Shown in pieces: positions 51,108 through 60,785 of a stretch of 64,000 nt of DNA (positions are counted from its first letter, which is position 1; each line of letters begins with the position of its first letter). The DNA is from JABDEZ01 sp965276955 (GTDB taxonomy: Bacteria; Bacteroidota; Bacteroidia; Chitinophagales; Chitinophagaceae), in contig CBDIBP010000027.1 in the NCBI GenBank assembly GCA_965276955.1, positions 91,600 through 155,599 on the forward strand, in the 5' to 3' direction. The position numbers and the translations under genes were made by a program. A model generated the notes under the pieces. It was not told the DNA's origin. It worked only from the letters and a program-made list of their open reading frames with translations, and made no database searches.

Positions 51108-54068
51108 ATGACACCTGGCCGCATTGCCCGTTCCCTTTGCTGTATGGTACTTTGTACCCTGCCATCGCTGCTTTGGGCACAACGTTATCCTTTCTTTAAC
51201 CTGAATGTGGAGAACGGTATGGTGCAAAGCCAGCCGAGCTGTATGGTGCAAGACCGCACCGGCAACTTATGGATAGGTACTCTGGGCGGCCTGTCTCGGT
51301 ACGATGGCAAAAGTTTTACTAATTACACGGTGCGCAATGGGCTGCTCAATAACCAGGTGCGTGCATTGGCTACCGATAGCAGCGGCAACTTATGGATAGG
51401 GGACCTGGAAGGATTATCGCAATACGATGGCCGTACTTTTAAGAACTATATCTTCAAGAATACTGATAACACACCCGCCGCGGTGAGCAGTATAAAAGCA
51501 GGTAATAAAGATACTATGTGGTGCACTGCCGCCGGCAGGATATACTATATAACCAAGGGCAAGCCGGCGCTGTACAAGACACTGGCAAACAATGCCTACA
51601 TAACAGCTATACTGCCCGACGGTAAAAACTTTTGGCTGGCACGGCAGGGCGCTGTGTACTACCACCACAATAATGTTTGGGATAGTCTCTCCTTCACCTC
51701 ATTGGCACCCAATGGCAAGCCGCCCGTTATTACCAAGATATATAAGGACAAGCAGGGTAAAATATGGTTCACTTCCAATGCCGGGCTGTACTACATGGAT
51801 AATGGCGCTATGGTGATAGCCGCTATCAACGGGCAGCCACTTACCAGTCTGCCGTCATTACTATCTATAGCTGAAGATGACCATGGTGAGCTTTGGCTGG
51901 CTACCAATAGTGGTGTGATACGCTACAATGGCAAAGCACTGCAATACTATAACAAGCGAAATGGTCTGAGCGACAATATTTTTAGCGATGTGCTTACCGA
52001 TGCAGAAGGTAATGTATGGATGGCATCGGATGGGCAGGGTATCTTCAGGTATTCAGGTACACGGTTCACCGCGCTCGATGAAAGTATGGGCCTGCCCAGC
52101 GCGCAGGTAATGGGTATAGCTGCCGACAGGGCAGGGCGACTTTTTCTGGGTACCTACGATGCGGGCCTGTATACCTTTCAGGATGGGGTAGTAGCGCCAC
52201 TGGCTTTCCCGTCCAACCCTACACCGTCCATTACCGCACTTGCCTACACCCATGATGGCAGACTATGGATAGGAACCCGCACACAGGGGCTGTGGCGGTA
52301 CGATAATGTGTTCAAGAACTACCAGGCCCCTATGCGTCATTTCCCGTCCAATACCATAACTGCATTGTACAGCGATAGCACCCGGCGCCTGTTCATCGGG
52401 TTCCCAAATGGGGCAGTGGTGTTGCAGCGCGATACTTTTAAAAGTATACCTGTTACGGCATCGATAACAGCTTTCGTGAGTATAGGCAAGGATAGCGTTT
52501 TGCTGGCTTGCAACAGGGGTATAAAGCTGTATAGTGGTGGTACTATAACCGACTTTAGGACCAATGCCGCGCCCGATAGTTTTTCAGCAGAATGCTTTAT
52601 CCGGCAAGGCGATAAGTTATGGATAGGCACCAATGACGATGGTGTGATAGTGTACGACCTGCATACCGGTCACTCGTTCATCATCAATAAAAGCAATGGC
52701 CTGCAGTCCGATTTTATTTACAACATCACTGCCGATAATGATGGGAATATATGGGTAGGTACCGGCTTTGGTCTGCATAAAATAAAACTGAAAGGCAATG
52801 AGCCGGTCGTTACTTTTTATGGCCGGGAAGACGGCGTGAGCGCCATGGAAAGCAACCATAATGCGGTGCTGAACATGAAGGACGGCAGTATATGGTTCGG
52901 TACTACCAATGGGGCATACCATTACCAGCCCGATTCTAAGATAGTATCATCGCAACCCATTAGTATCATCATGCAGTCGGTAAAGCTGTTTGGCGAAAGT
53001 ATTACTGATACTGCATGGTACGATAGTACGGACAACTGGTACAAAGTACCCTACGACCTGCACCTGCCCTATAAAAAGAACAACATCTCCTTCACCTTCA
53101 GGGCCATTACACTTAGCGGCGATCAGCACCTGCTGTACCGCTACCGGGTAGATGGATTGGATGCCCCATGGTCCGATTGGTCGGCAACGAACATCATTTC
53201 TTATTCTGCCCTGCCACCCGGCAACTACGTACTGCATGTGCAGTGCAATGCGTCGAACGGCGATAAGAAGATACAGGAATTGGTATACCCGTTCGAGATC
53301 ATAACGCCATTCCAAAAAACGCGCTGGTTCAAGCTGGCTATATTGGGCATATGCATACTGCTGGGTATCGGCTTCCAGTACCTGGTAAATACACGTAAGC
53401 AAAGAAGGCTGAACTTACTGGCAAAACTACGTGCCGAAGAGCAGGGGAAAATAAGATTGCGTACTGCCGAGGATTTTCATGACGAGATAGGCAACAAGCT
53501 CAGCCGCATCAATGTGCTGGTGAATGTTTTTCGCAAAAAGGTAGGCACGCTTTCGCCGGAGAACAATAAGCTGCTTACCCAGATAGAAGATAACACAGCA
53601 CAGCTATACAGTGGCACGCGCGACATACTATGGTCGCTGCAGCCATCGAACGACGACCTGTACGAGATACTGCACCGCATACGCGATTTTGGGGTAGAAC
53701 TATTCCAGGATACGGAGCTGGATTTTACATTTACCGGTACCGATGAGAAGTGGCACAAGTATGCCTTGCCGCTGGATATGAGCCGCAACCTCATCATGAT
53801 ATTTAAGGAGGCCCTCAATAATACCTTAAAATATTCTCAGGCCAAGCACGTGAAGCTGGACGTGCATTTTAAAGGCAGGGATGTGCTGCAGATGATACTT
53901 ACAGACGATGGTATAGGCTTTGACGTACGCACCGTAAAGAGGGGCAATGGCATCAATAACATGAATATACGGGCAGCCCGTTTCAATGCACGCTTGTACA
54001 TTGATTCCCGGGCTGGCAAGGGCAGTATCATCAGCCTCACCTTTAAAATACCTTCTAAAAGGGGATAA
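51108..54068 (+). CDS. Beta-propeller sensor histidine kinase
   Basis: A 986-residue two-component sensor. A signal peptide (ending SLLWA) leads to a periplasmic region of repeated propeller blades (Reg_prop: NLWIGTLGGLSRYDGKSFT, WMASDGQGIFRY, LWIGTRTQGLWRY), then a Y_Y_Y domain (about 665-735, LLYRYRVDGLDAPWSDWSA), one membrane helix (about 746-765) and a cytoplasmic kinase. Phospho-acceptor is His791 in EDFHDEIGNKLSRINVL (HisKA_3-type); the ATPase part ends GINNMNIRAARFNARLYIDS, with GSIISLTFKI. Layout is that of hybrid-like sensors of carbohydrate or envelope signals, here without a receiver. Next gene is the response regulator, 31 bases on. Confidence 0.93.
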   Translation: MTPGRIARSLCCMVLCTLPSLLWAQRYPFFNLNVENGMVQSQPSCMVQDRTGNLWIGTLGGLSRYDGKSFTNYTVRNGLLNNQVRALATDSSGNLWIGDLEGLSQYDGRTFKNYIFKNTDNTPAAVSSIKAGNKDTMWCTAAGRIYYITKGKPALYKTLANNAYITAILPDGKNFWLARQGAVYYHHNNVWDSLSFTSLAPNGKPPVITKIYKDKQGKIWFTSNAGLYYMDNGAMVIAAINGQPLTSLPSLLSIAEDDHGELWLATNSGVIRYNGKALQYYNKRNGLSDNIFSDVLTDAEGNVWMASDGQGIFRYSGTRFTALDESMGLPSAQVMGIAADRAGRLFLGTYDAGLYTFQDGVVAPLAFPSNPTPSITALAYTHDGRLWIGTRTQGLWRYDNVFKNYQAPMRHFPSNTITALYSDSTRRLFIGFPNGAVVLQRDTFKSIPVTASITAFVSIGKDSVLLACNRGIKLYSGGTITDFRTNAAPDSFSAECFIRQGDKLWIGTNDDGVIVYDLHTGHSFIINKSNGLQSDFIYNITADNDGNIWVGTGFGLHKIKLKGNEPVVTFYGREDGVSAMESNHNAVLNMKDGSIWFGTTNGAYHYQPDSKIVSSQPISIIMQSVKLFGESITDTAWYDSTDNWYKVPYDLHLPYKKNNISFTFRAITLSGDQHLLYRYRVDGLDAPWSDWSATNIISYSALPPGNYVLHVQCNASNGDKKIQELVYPFEIITPFQKTRWFKLAILGICILLGIGFQYLVNTRKQRRLNLLAKLRAEEQGKIRLRTAEDFHDEIGNKLSRINVLVNVFRKKVGTLSPENNKLLTQIEDNTAQLYSGTRDILWSLQPSNDDLYEILHRIRDFGVELFQDTELDFTFTGTDEKWHKYALPLDMSRNLIMIFKEALNNTLKYSQAKHVKLDVHFKGRDVLQMILTDDGIGFDVRTVKRGNGINNMNIRAARFNARLYIDSRAGKGSIISLTFKIPSKRG

Positions 54069-54099
54069 TATTTCAGTTAAACTATTGGAACTTTAAGCA

Positions 54100-54732
54100 A
54101 TGGCGCGCGATCTGGACATAAACGTGGTAATTGTAGAAGACGACGAGACATTGAGAGAGGGTTATGCTTTTCTTATAGGTAATACCAAAGGATACAAAAT
54201 AGCAGGATGCTACAAAAGCTATGAGGACGCTGCTAAAAAGATAGTACAGGACGACCCTGATGTGATACTGCTGGATGTAGAATTGCCCGGTATGTCGGGT
54301 ATAGATGCGCTACCTAAGCTAAAAAAGTTATTGCCAGAAACGCATATTCTTATATTAACGGTATACGAGCAGGATACGCTTATTTTCAAAGCGCTGGGCA
54401 ATGGTGCAGCAGGCTACCTGACAAAAAACACCCCCCACGAAAAGATAATAAGCGCCATACAGGAAGTGATGGAGGGTGGGGGCCCCATGAGTGCCAATAT
54501 AGCCCGTATGGTCATCCATTCGTTCCAGCGCAGTGAATCGACCCCACTCACCCGCCGCGAAACAGAGATACTGGAACAGATAGCTACGGGCAAGAGCCGC
54601 AAACGAATAGCCCAGGAATTGTTCATAGATATGGAGACCGTTAAATCGCACATAAAGAACATATATCATAAGCTGGATGTGCACTCTAAGGCAGATGCCA
54701 TTAAAATGGCGAAGGATAATAAATTTATTTAA
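54100..54732 (+). CDS. LuxR-type response regulator
   Basis: A 210-residue NarL-type regulator paired with the preceding kinase. The receiver has VVIVEDDETLREGYAF, phospho-Asp59 in VILLDVELPGMSG, and Lys109 in AGYLTKNTPHEK. The LuxR HTH (about 145-205) has LTRRETEILEQIATGKSRKRIAQELF, then METVKSHIKNIYHKLDVHSK. It likely works as the DNA-binding output of the propeller kinase. Confidence 0.95.
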   Translation: MARDLDINVVIVEDDETLREGYAFLIGNTKGYKIAGCYKSYEDAAKKIVQDDPDVILLDVELPGMSGIDALPKLKKLLPETHILILTVYEQDTLIFKALGNGAAGYLTKNTPHEKIISAIQEVMEGGGPMSANIARMVIHSFQRSESTPLTRRETEILEQIATGKSRKRIAQELFIDMETVKSHIKNIYHKLDVHSKADAIKMAKDNKFI

Positions 54733-54894
54733 TGTTATATTTCTGTGGAAAGTTTATAATTACTAAGATAAACTGTAAGACTTTATTTTTATATATTTGC
54801 GTATCTGCAAAAAGAGTATTTTGTATATTATTGTTTATATTTATTATCATATAGTTAATAGGTACTAAAACAAATTCTAAAAGGTTTAATTATT

Positions 54895-55272
54895 ATGCGC
54901 GAGGTGTTATTGATGATCGCTGCCGCTTTAGCCGTTGCCTTATACAGGATGATAAGCAAGGGTGGCAAGTCATACTCTTACTCTGGCACTCAAACCATTT
55001 CTTATCTTGAAGATGGTTCTGAGCATGTAATTAGCGGAAAAGAATCCGGCTCGGTCATCATCACCAACAAAAGCGTGGTCCTCGATGGTGTAGAATATTG
55101 CTATAAGCCACTGGGCAATGAGCTGCAACAGGCCGCCCTGGAGTATGATGATGCAGATCTTCGCTGCATTAGGGTATTTCTTTCTCATGGCGAAAAGCTG
55201 TTCTTTATTATGAAAGTGCATGCTGCTAACAAGTCTACAGCAAACCAGCTCAGTGCTATGTTCTCTTACTAA
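54895..55272 (+). CDS. Small membrane-anchored protein of unknown function
   Basis: A 125-residue protein with a short N-terminal hydrophobic helix (VLLMIAAALAVALYRMI) and a soluble part with alternating strands (TISYLEDGSEHVISG, SVIITNKSVVLDGVEY). I do not recognise the family. It lies 160 bases after the response regulator, and its A/T-rich upstream region suggests its own promoter. Confidence 0.6.
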   Translation: MREVLLMIAAALAVALYRMISKGGKSYSYSGTQTISYLEDGSEHVISGKESGSVIITNKSVVLDGVEYCYKPLGNELQQAALEYDDADLRCIRVFLSHGEKLFFIMKVHAANKSTANQLSAMFSY

Positions 55273-55376
55273 GTCTTATTTTAATTCATTACTTACTTAT
55301 ATTTTTAATTACCGAGACACGATAGCGGTGTTCGTGCATTACAGCGTGAAAGGTAAAAATTCATACATTCGCATGT

Positions 55377-56030
55377 ATGCAGTTAAAGGATCACTACAGG
55401 ATACTTGAAGTAGCCCCCAGGGCTACGCTGCAGGAAATAAAACAGGCCTATAGGCGACTGGCGCACCAATACCATCCTGATAAAAATCAAAGCACCTTCG
55501 CATCGGCGCGCTTCCAGGAGCTCCAGGAGGCCTATAACATATTAAGCCATGCGGACAAGCGCCGTAAATATGATGAAGAGCGCTGGCTATCGGGCATGGG
55601 CAACCGGGCAACCGACCAGCGCATCGTTACAGCTGAATGGATACTACAGGAGGCCACTAAGCTAAAGGACCATGTGGCCGCTGCAGACACCTACCGTATG
55701 AGCAAAAGTGCCCTGTATGACTATGTGCAACTGCTGTTGTCTGATCCTCACATGGCTATCTTGCAACAGCAGGGAGATAAAAAGCTGAACACTGAACTGG
55801 TAGATGAGATACTACACGCCACGGCAAGCCTTAAGACGCCGTATACACAGCAGATAGCCATACGGTTAGTACAGCTGGCAGGCAGCAATGACACGCTGGC
55901 GCAATACATAAATGATATCACAGATAGCCGGCTTAAAGCAGAGCAGCGGGACAATATGATGCCTTACATAGCTGTTGCCATAACAGTTTTCTTATGCCTG
56001 CTCATGTACCTCTATGGGAGGTCGTGGTAG
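55377..56030 (+). CDS. DnaJ-domain membrane protein
   Basis: A 217-residue protein with an N-terminal J-domain (residues 1-68): DHYRILEVAPRATLQEIKQ, AYRRLAHQYHPDKNQS with the HPD needed to stimulate DnaK ATPase, and FQELQEAYNILSHADKRRKYD. The middle is helical and unknown, and one C-terminal helix (about 194-213, AVAITVFLCLLMYLYG) anchors it in the membrane. It lacks the zinc and substrate-binding domains of DnaJ, so it is a specialised co-chaperone. Confidence 0.88.
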   Translation: MQLKDHYRILEVAPRATLQEIKQAYRRLAHQYHPDKNQSTFASARFQELQEAYNILSHADKRRKYDEERWLSGMGNRATDQRIVTAEWILQEATKLKDHVAAADTYRMSKSALYDYVQLLLSDPHMAILQQQGDKKLNTELVDEILHATASLKTPYTQQIAIRLVQLAGSNDTLAQYINDITDSRLKAEQRDNMMPYIAVAITVFLCLLMYLYGRSW

Positions 56031-56036
56031 CGGATA

Positions 56037-56897
56037 TCACCATTTATTTGTCCTGTCCTCTTCAAAGAAGGAAGTTAGCGCTGCCACTATCTGTTCTGCA
56101 CCATTGCCATACAGCATTGTTTGGTGATTGCCATCTATGGCAACGTAAGTGCAATTTTGCATCATCTCCACCGTTTCCATCGCCAGCTCTTTAGGCAATA
56201 ATGGAGCCTCCATCGTATATACACCCGTTGCATTGAGTAGTATGGCTGGTTGGGCAATGCTGCTGATATAGTCTGCCCACGGCTCGCTGAGCACGCTCAT
56301 GGCCGCAGCACCTATATGTGGTATCTTGCTGCGTGGTGTCACGCTTCCATCGGCAAGTGTTTCTACGTCTGCCTCGTAGTAGCTCAGCATACTGTCTTCC
56401 CAGAATGTATTATAGGGGGCCGCTTTTACCTTTTGCAGGTATTCATCGAATGAAGGGAACACCATGCCCAGCCTGCTGAGCGCTGGTGTGAGCATTTCGC
56501 GTGTATTAGGGTGCATCCTGGCAGCGGCATCCATCAGTATCACTTTTTTTACCCTATCCGCATATTGTGTTGCCAGGTAAAAGGTAAGCAGTCCACCAAA
56601 AGAATGACCGCCTATCAGCGCTTCCTGAATACCCAGGAAGTCGAGCAGGCCTATAATGTCCCTGGCATGGTCAGGAATGGTGTAGCCTTCTTCCGGTTGG
56701 TCGCTAAGGCCACGCCCACGCAGATCCACACTTATTATCCTGAACTCTTTTTGCAACCCCGCCGCCATTAGGCCGTCAAAAGCATGGGCATTGGCCGTTA
56801 GGCCATGCATCAGCACCAGGGTAGGGCCATCGCCATAAAAGTCAAGATAGTGTAGTCTTATGCCATTGGTAGTTATGTATTGCGAGGTAGATGCCAT
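56037..56897 (-). CDS. Alpha/beta hydrolase
   Basis: A 286-residue alpha/beta hydrolase. Oxyanion-hole motif LVLMHGLTANAHAF, LRGRGLSDQPEEGYT, nucleophile elbow GGHSFGGLLTFY with Ser, and the C-terminal His in AIDGNHQTMLYG. The acid residue is probably the Asp near the VYTMEAPLL segment or elsewhere in that loop; I cannot fix it. Cytoplasmic, substrate unknown. Third in a minus-strand run after the YkgJ protein and a small unknown, and convergent with the DnaJ-domain gene. Confidence 0.9.
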   Translation of the reverse strand: MASTSQYITTNGIRLHYLDFYGDGPTLVLMHGLTANAHAFDGLMAAGLQKEFRIISVDLRGRGLSDQPEEGYTIPDHARDIIGLLDFLGIQEALIGGHSFGGLLTFYLATQYADRVKKVILMDAAARMHPNTREMLTPALSRLGMVFPSFDEYLQKVKAAPYNTFWEDSMLSYYEADVETLADGSVTPRSKIPHIGAAAMSVLSEPWADYISSIAQPAILLNATGVYTMEAPLLPKELAMETVEMMQNCTYVAIDGNHQTMLYGNGAEQIVAALTSFFEEDRTNKW

Positions 56898-56937
56898 ACA
56901 TAAATATACACAGTAGCGCTAAATAGTGAACAGGAAG

Positions 56938-57267
56938 CTATGAGAAAGCGGCAACAGCAGCTTCGTTCTTTACATGCACAAAGAAATACAGGTTGGTGTT
57001 GAAAGCATACTTAGGCGTAGACTGATCTGGAAGGTTGTATATACTGCCTGTGAGGCGTTTGTAAAGTGCAGCAGCCAGCTTGCGACCATGGTGATAACTT
57101 TCGAGCCTGAAATAGTAGGTATCGCCGGCTCCATACTTATTCATAAATTCAGATTCAGACTCTTCTACATCCCCAGTGATACAAACATTGAAATTATATT
57201 GCCGGTCACTTTTGCCGCGGAAGGTATCAGGGCACATCTTATGAAGTACATCTATCAGCGTGACCAT
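56938..57267 (-). CDS. Small protein of unknown function
   Basis: A 109-residue soluble protein that I do not recognise. It has aromatic-rich strands (RQYNFNVCITGDVEESESEF, DTYYFRLESYHHGRKLAAAL) and a conserved-looking beta segment (AFNTNLYFFVHVKNEAAVAAF). It sits between the YkgJ-like protein and the hydrolase on the same strand, with 40 bases to the hydrolase. Confidence 0.5.
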   Translation of the reverse strand: MVTLIDVLHKMCPDTFRGKSDRQYNFNVCITGDVEESESEFMNKYGAGDTYYFRLESYHHGRKLAAALYKRLTGSIYNLPDQSTPKYAFNTNLYFFVHVKNEAAVAAFS

Positions 57268-57350
57268 AGCAGTGTGGTTGTGATTTGAATATCCACTGCA
57301 AGTTAAAAAATGTAAAAAGCTTAATTCATTAAGAAATTATCAACTAAACG

Positions 57351-57860
57351 TTAAGCTATCGTTTCTTTAAAATGAAGATGGCTCTTCATCTCTTCTACCA
57401 CATTATAGATAATAGGGCACCTGCCATAGTGCAATAATGTCCCCAGCAACCGCTCTTTAAAACCCGGCTTATGCAGGTGCGGAAAATCGCGGCACTCCGT
57501 AAATCGGTATTGGTATATACTGCATATGCTGCCTGCTAAAAAAGCACAGGGTACCGTATTGATAAAGTGCTTACCGGCCAGGCTGGTCTCTATATATCTT
57601 TCCTGTATCTCGGTCTGTGGCAAGTGTAGGTCATCACTAAGTTGTACCACCTCTTCATCGGTAACATTGATCACGAGTGTTTTGCAGCAATTACCACATT
57701 GGGTACAGTCAATAGCTGCACTTACCTTGTCATTAATTTCATGCGCCAGCGGGTCTGTTATTGCACTATCCTGCCGCTTCATGAAATGTAGAAAATGGTC
57801 GTTCTCTTCTTCTTTCAGCACAGCTTCAGCCGCAATAATATCCAGGTTAGTTTCGTACAA
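57351..57860 (-). CDS. YkgJ family cysteine-cluster protein
   Basis: A 169-residue protein of the YkgJ/Fe-S cysteine-cluster family. Cys pattern: AIDCTQCGNCCKTLVINVTD, then CAFLAGSICSIYQYRFTECRDFP, the typical CxxCxxCC...C...C...C. It likely binds a metal or iron-sulfur cluster. The best start is a TTG at 57860; no upstream ATG fits. A -7 element TATTTTTG lies at 57893-57886. Function is unknown. Confidence 0.88.
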   Translation of the reverse strand: MYETNLDIIAAEAVLKEEENDHFLHFMKRQDSAITDPLAHEINDKVSAAIDCTQCGNCCKTLVINVTDEEVVQLSDDLHLPQTEIQERYIETSLAGKHFINTVPCAFLAGSICSIYQYRFTECRDFPHLHKPGFKERLLGTLLHYGRCPIIYNVVEEMKSHLHFKETIA

Positions 57861-57916
57861 GCGTTGTTAATAAGATGGTGTTCGGCAAAAATACCATATC
57901 ATACTGATAAGATCAC

Positions 57917-60325
57917 TTACATGTTTACTCTCTTGGTATCGTCCGTTATATCAATGTTGGTTTGCTTACGGTCGTATTTCTTACCAAAATTATATGTAAA
58001 GGTAAGTCCGCAAGAGCGGGAGTGCCATTTAAAGTCGTAAGTGCCATTGATATCACTACCTAAGAACTGCTGCCCGAAACCATTTACATTAAATGGGTCG
58101 CTCACCGTCAGTTTTATATTAGCAGTATCGTGTAGCACTTTCTTGGCTATGCCTACTTCCATACCCTGGTTCGCCAGGTCGTAGGTCATTGCAGAAGAAA
58201 TAGATCTTCCCGAACAGTAATACTCACCTTCTGCCGACCATCCTTTACCTAACGTGAACTGCATATCACAATTGAAATACGCGCCAGTACCAACAACAAG
58301 GGCTTTACTGATATTAGGGTCGGTATACGATGAATAATATGCTCCGCCACCCGCAGACAACTGCCACCATTTGAATAGTTGTTTATTGTAAGTAATGCTT
58401 ATTCCTGCAGATGATGACCGTGCCACATTGCCCTGCGTGCGTATGGCGGCATGGGCAGCAGTATCGGTTAGTATCACGTCGCTTATTTCTTTTACGTGCC
58501 GGTTCGCATATAGTTTCGTTACCAGCTCATTTTTATATATATGCTTTAGCTCGGCATATGTAGTGAATTGGGGTTTCAGGTCAGGGTTGCCTCTGCCATA
58601 ATTATATTTATCTACAATGTCCAGGAAGGGGTTCAGCGAATAGTATCCGGGTCGCTCTATGCGCCTGCCTATGTTTGCTTCCCACTGGCTCTTATCATTC
58701 ATTTTATACCCCACAAAAGCTGTTGGGAATAAAGATATGCTGCTGGTGTTATTCACCTTATTACCTATGGTCTGCGTGGTATTGATATTGGTTTCCTCAG
58801 CCCTTAATCCAGCCATCACTTCCCATTTTTTATTCAGGCTTTTACGTGCACTTACATATGCAGCATTGATATTCTCCTTGTATATAAAATGATTACTCCG
58901 CGTAGTATCGTTTACCCATGCGTTGTTTTGCAGTAAAGTATACCCTGCATTATCGTCCACATCATTGATGCTGCTTTTAACACCTGCTTCCAGTTTTACA
59001 TCCTTCTTTATTACGGTCGATAGGTCTGCTTTCAGCACATACAGTTGTATGGCAGTGGGCAGGTCGCCCTGCACATACAGCTCATCCAGCAACTGCCCTT
59101 GCGGGTTGTAGTCCTTGTTGTCCGCTCCCTGGTACGCCCACTTATGAAAATTCATAGTGTTCATATCCACGGTCAGGTTGGTTTGCTTGCTAAAGTCGTA
59201 TTTCAGGTAAGCAGTGGTCAAAAAACTTTCCCTCAAAAAATGATAAGGTGTAGTGGCGGTGCTATAGATCACAGTGTTATTAGCCAGGTCATTGAGTTGT
59301 GTAGAACCACCTGTATTTTCATGATTAGGATGATACAGTCCTGTTGCTGATACGCCAATACTCATTTTGTCGTTCACGTTATAGTCTGCGCCCAGTTTCA
59401 GCTGCGTATGTGCAAATACTTCCTTGGCCTCACTGTGCTCGAACAATGTACTGTTGGGTGTTTGCGTGCCGGGATCAATGAGTGTTCTGCTGCTATAGGT
59501 CCTCATCCAGCCCACACCATCGTAGTGGTTGAGGTTGGCCAGCAAGTTCAGTTTTTTATGTTTGTAGTTCATCAATATATTCTCGCTGCTGTGGTTATAG
59601 AAGCCTTGTGTATAAGATGCCGTTGCCACACCATTAAAACCATTTTGGTTGCTCTTTTTCAGTTTGATATTGATGATACCCGCCGAGCCCGATGCATCGT
59701 ACTTGGCCGACGGCTGGGTGATCAACTCCAACTGCGCCACCTGGTCCGATGACAACGTTTTCAGGTAGTCGGCAAGGTCTGCACCGCTCATATAGGTCTC
59801 CCTGCCATCTACCAGTACCAGCACGCCCTTCTTGCCTTGCAGTAATATATTGCTGTTGGGGTCTACAGCCACACCAGGCGCTTTTTTCAGTAGCTCCAGC
59901 ACATTGGTACCTGCGCTGAGTATAGATGCATCCACATTCACAATGGTTTTGCCCAGGTCGTTCTCAATAAAAGGCTTCTTGCTGGTTACTGTTACTTCCT
60001 TTAGGGTATTGGGCTTCTTTTGAAGCACAACATCGATAGCTTTGTTATCATCAAGTGCCACTGGCTGGTAAGCCGCTACATAGTTCATTGCAGCTATATT
60101 CAGCAGGTATTTACCCGCAGCTATTTTAGCACTAAAGCGACCGCTATAGTCTGTCAGTTCAGACCGTACCCACGAAGAGTCTGCAGCTTTAAGGATAGAT
60201 ACCGTTGCCACACCAATAGCCTTTTTATTTTCGTCCTGTACGGTACCCGATAGTGTGAACGACTGTGCGCACAAGTGCAGAGAAAGCAATAAAGTGCACG
60301 CAAGTAGAAGCAAGGTCTTCTGCAT
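57917..60325 (-). CDS. Outer membrane beta-barrel protein (TonB-receptor-like)
   Basis: An 802-residue outer-membrane protein from the ATG at 60325, same layout as the barrel at 36379-38757. Signal peptide ends HLCAQ; a regulatory-like domain (SFTLSGTVQDENKKAIGVA) and a plug (VLELLKKAPGVAVDPNSNIL, VDGRETYMSGADL, LELITQPSAKYDASGSAGII) precede the OMP_b-brl_3 barrel that ends SRSCGLTFTYNFGKKYDR. Substrate unknown. Downstream YkgJ-like gene runs the same way but 57 bases on, with its own promoter. Confidence 0.9.
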   Translation of the reverse strand: MQKTLLLLACTLLLSLHLCAQSFTLSGTVQDENKKAIGVATVSILKAADSSWVRSELTDYSGRFSAKIAAGKYLLNIAAMNYVAAYQPVALDDNKAIDVVLQKKPNTLKEVTVTSKKPFIENDLGKTIVNVDASILSAGTNVLELLKKAPGVAVDPNSNILLQGKKGVLVLVDGRETYMSGADLADYLKTLSSDQVAQLELITQPSAKYDASGSAGIINIKLKKSNQNGFNGVATASYTQGFYNHSSENILMNYKHKKLNLLANLNHYDGVGWMRTYSSRTLIDPGTQTPNSTLFEHSEAKEVFAHTQLKLGADYNVNDKMSIGVSATGLYHPNHENTGGSTQLNDLANNTVIYSTATTPYHFLRESFLTTAYLKYDFSKQTNLTVDMNTMNFHKWAYQGADNKDYNPQGQLLDELYVQGDLPTAIQLYVLKADLSTVIKKDVKLEAGVKSSINDVDDNAGYTLLQNNAWVNDTTRSNHFIYKENINAAYVSARKSLNKKWEVMAGLRAEETNINTTQTIGNKVNNTSSISLFPTAFVGYKMNDKSQWEANIGRRIERPGYYSLNPFLDIVDKYNYGRGNPDLKPQFTTYAELKHIYKNELVTKLYANRHVKEISDVILTDTAAHAAIRTQGNVARSSSAGISITYNKQLFKWWQLSAGGGAYYSSYTDPNISKALVVGTGAYFNCDMQFTLGKGWSAEGEYYCSGRSISSAMTYDLANQGMEVGIAKKVLHDTANIKLTVSDPFNVNGFGQQFLGSDINGTYDFKWHSRSCGLTFTYNFGKKYDRKQTNIDITDDTKRVNM

Positions 60326-60785
60326 AATGATCTTTTTAGATGATGGATACAACTGTGGACGTTCAACAATCTATCTGCAGAACTATATTCTTCTTGAAAA
60401 ATTTCCAGGGTATGTGTAGGTAGACGATAAATGTAGAAACAGAGTTGGTAGCCTAAAAATGGTTTTGCACAACATTAACTTTTGTCAGAAAATTGTAAGG
60501 GCGGCCATTACTATCTACCTTATGTGGATATATTTCTTTGTCAATGTTGATCCAACTAAGCTTTAGCTGATGCGCATCCTAAAGCTACATCTGGCCGCGC
60601 ACCGCCGCGCAGCCCAATAGGATACCCAAGATAATCACGCAGTAGAGCTAGCTTTAAGATCAGCGGAGCAATTGATCTTAAAGTGTCTTTTTTTCTTTGC
60701 TTCGTTTCTTTTTTGGACAGCAAAAAAGAAATGAAGGTTCTCGCGAATACGAATATCGTAGTGGTCTCGGGAATAGGAAAACGAT
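60326..60785. other. Structured intergenic region downstream of smc
   Basis: About 460 bases without a gene. Three inverted repeats stand in a row: 60559-60586 (AGCTTTAG with CTAAAGCT, enclosing GATGCGCATC), 60652-60683 (CTTTAAGATCA with TGATCTTAAAG, then a T-rich run on the plus strand) and 60700-60736 (CTTCGTTTCTTTTTTG with CAAAAAAGAAATGAAG, with one G-U pair). One or more may end the smc transcript, but none is a textbook minus-strand terminator. Confidence 0.5.
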
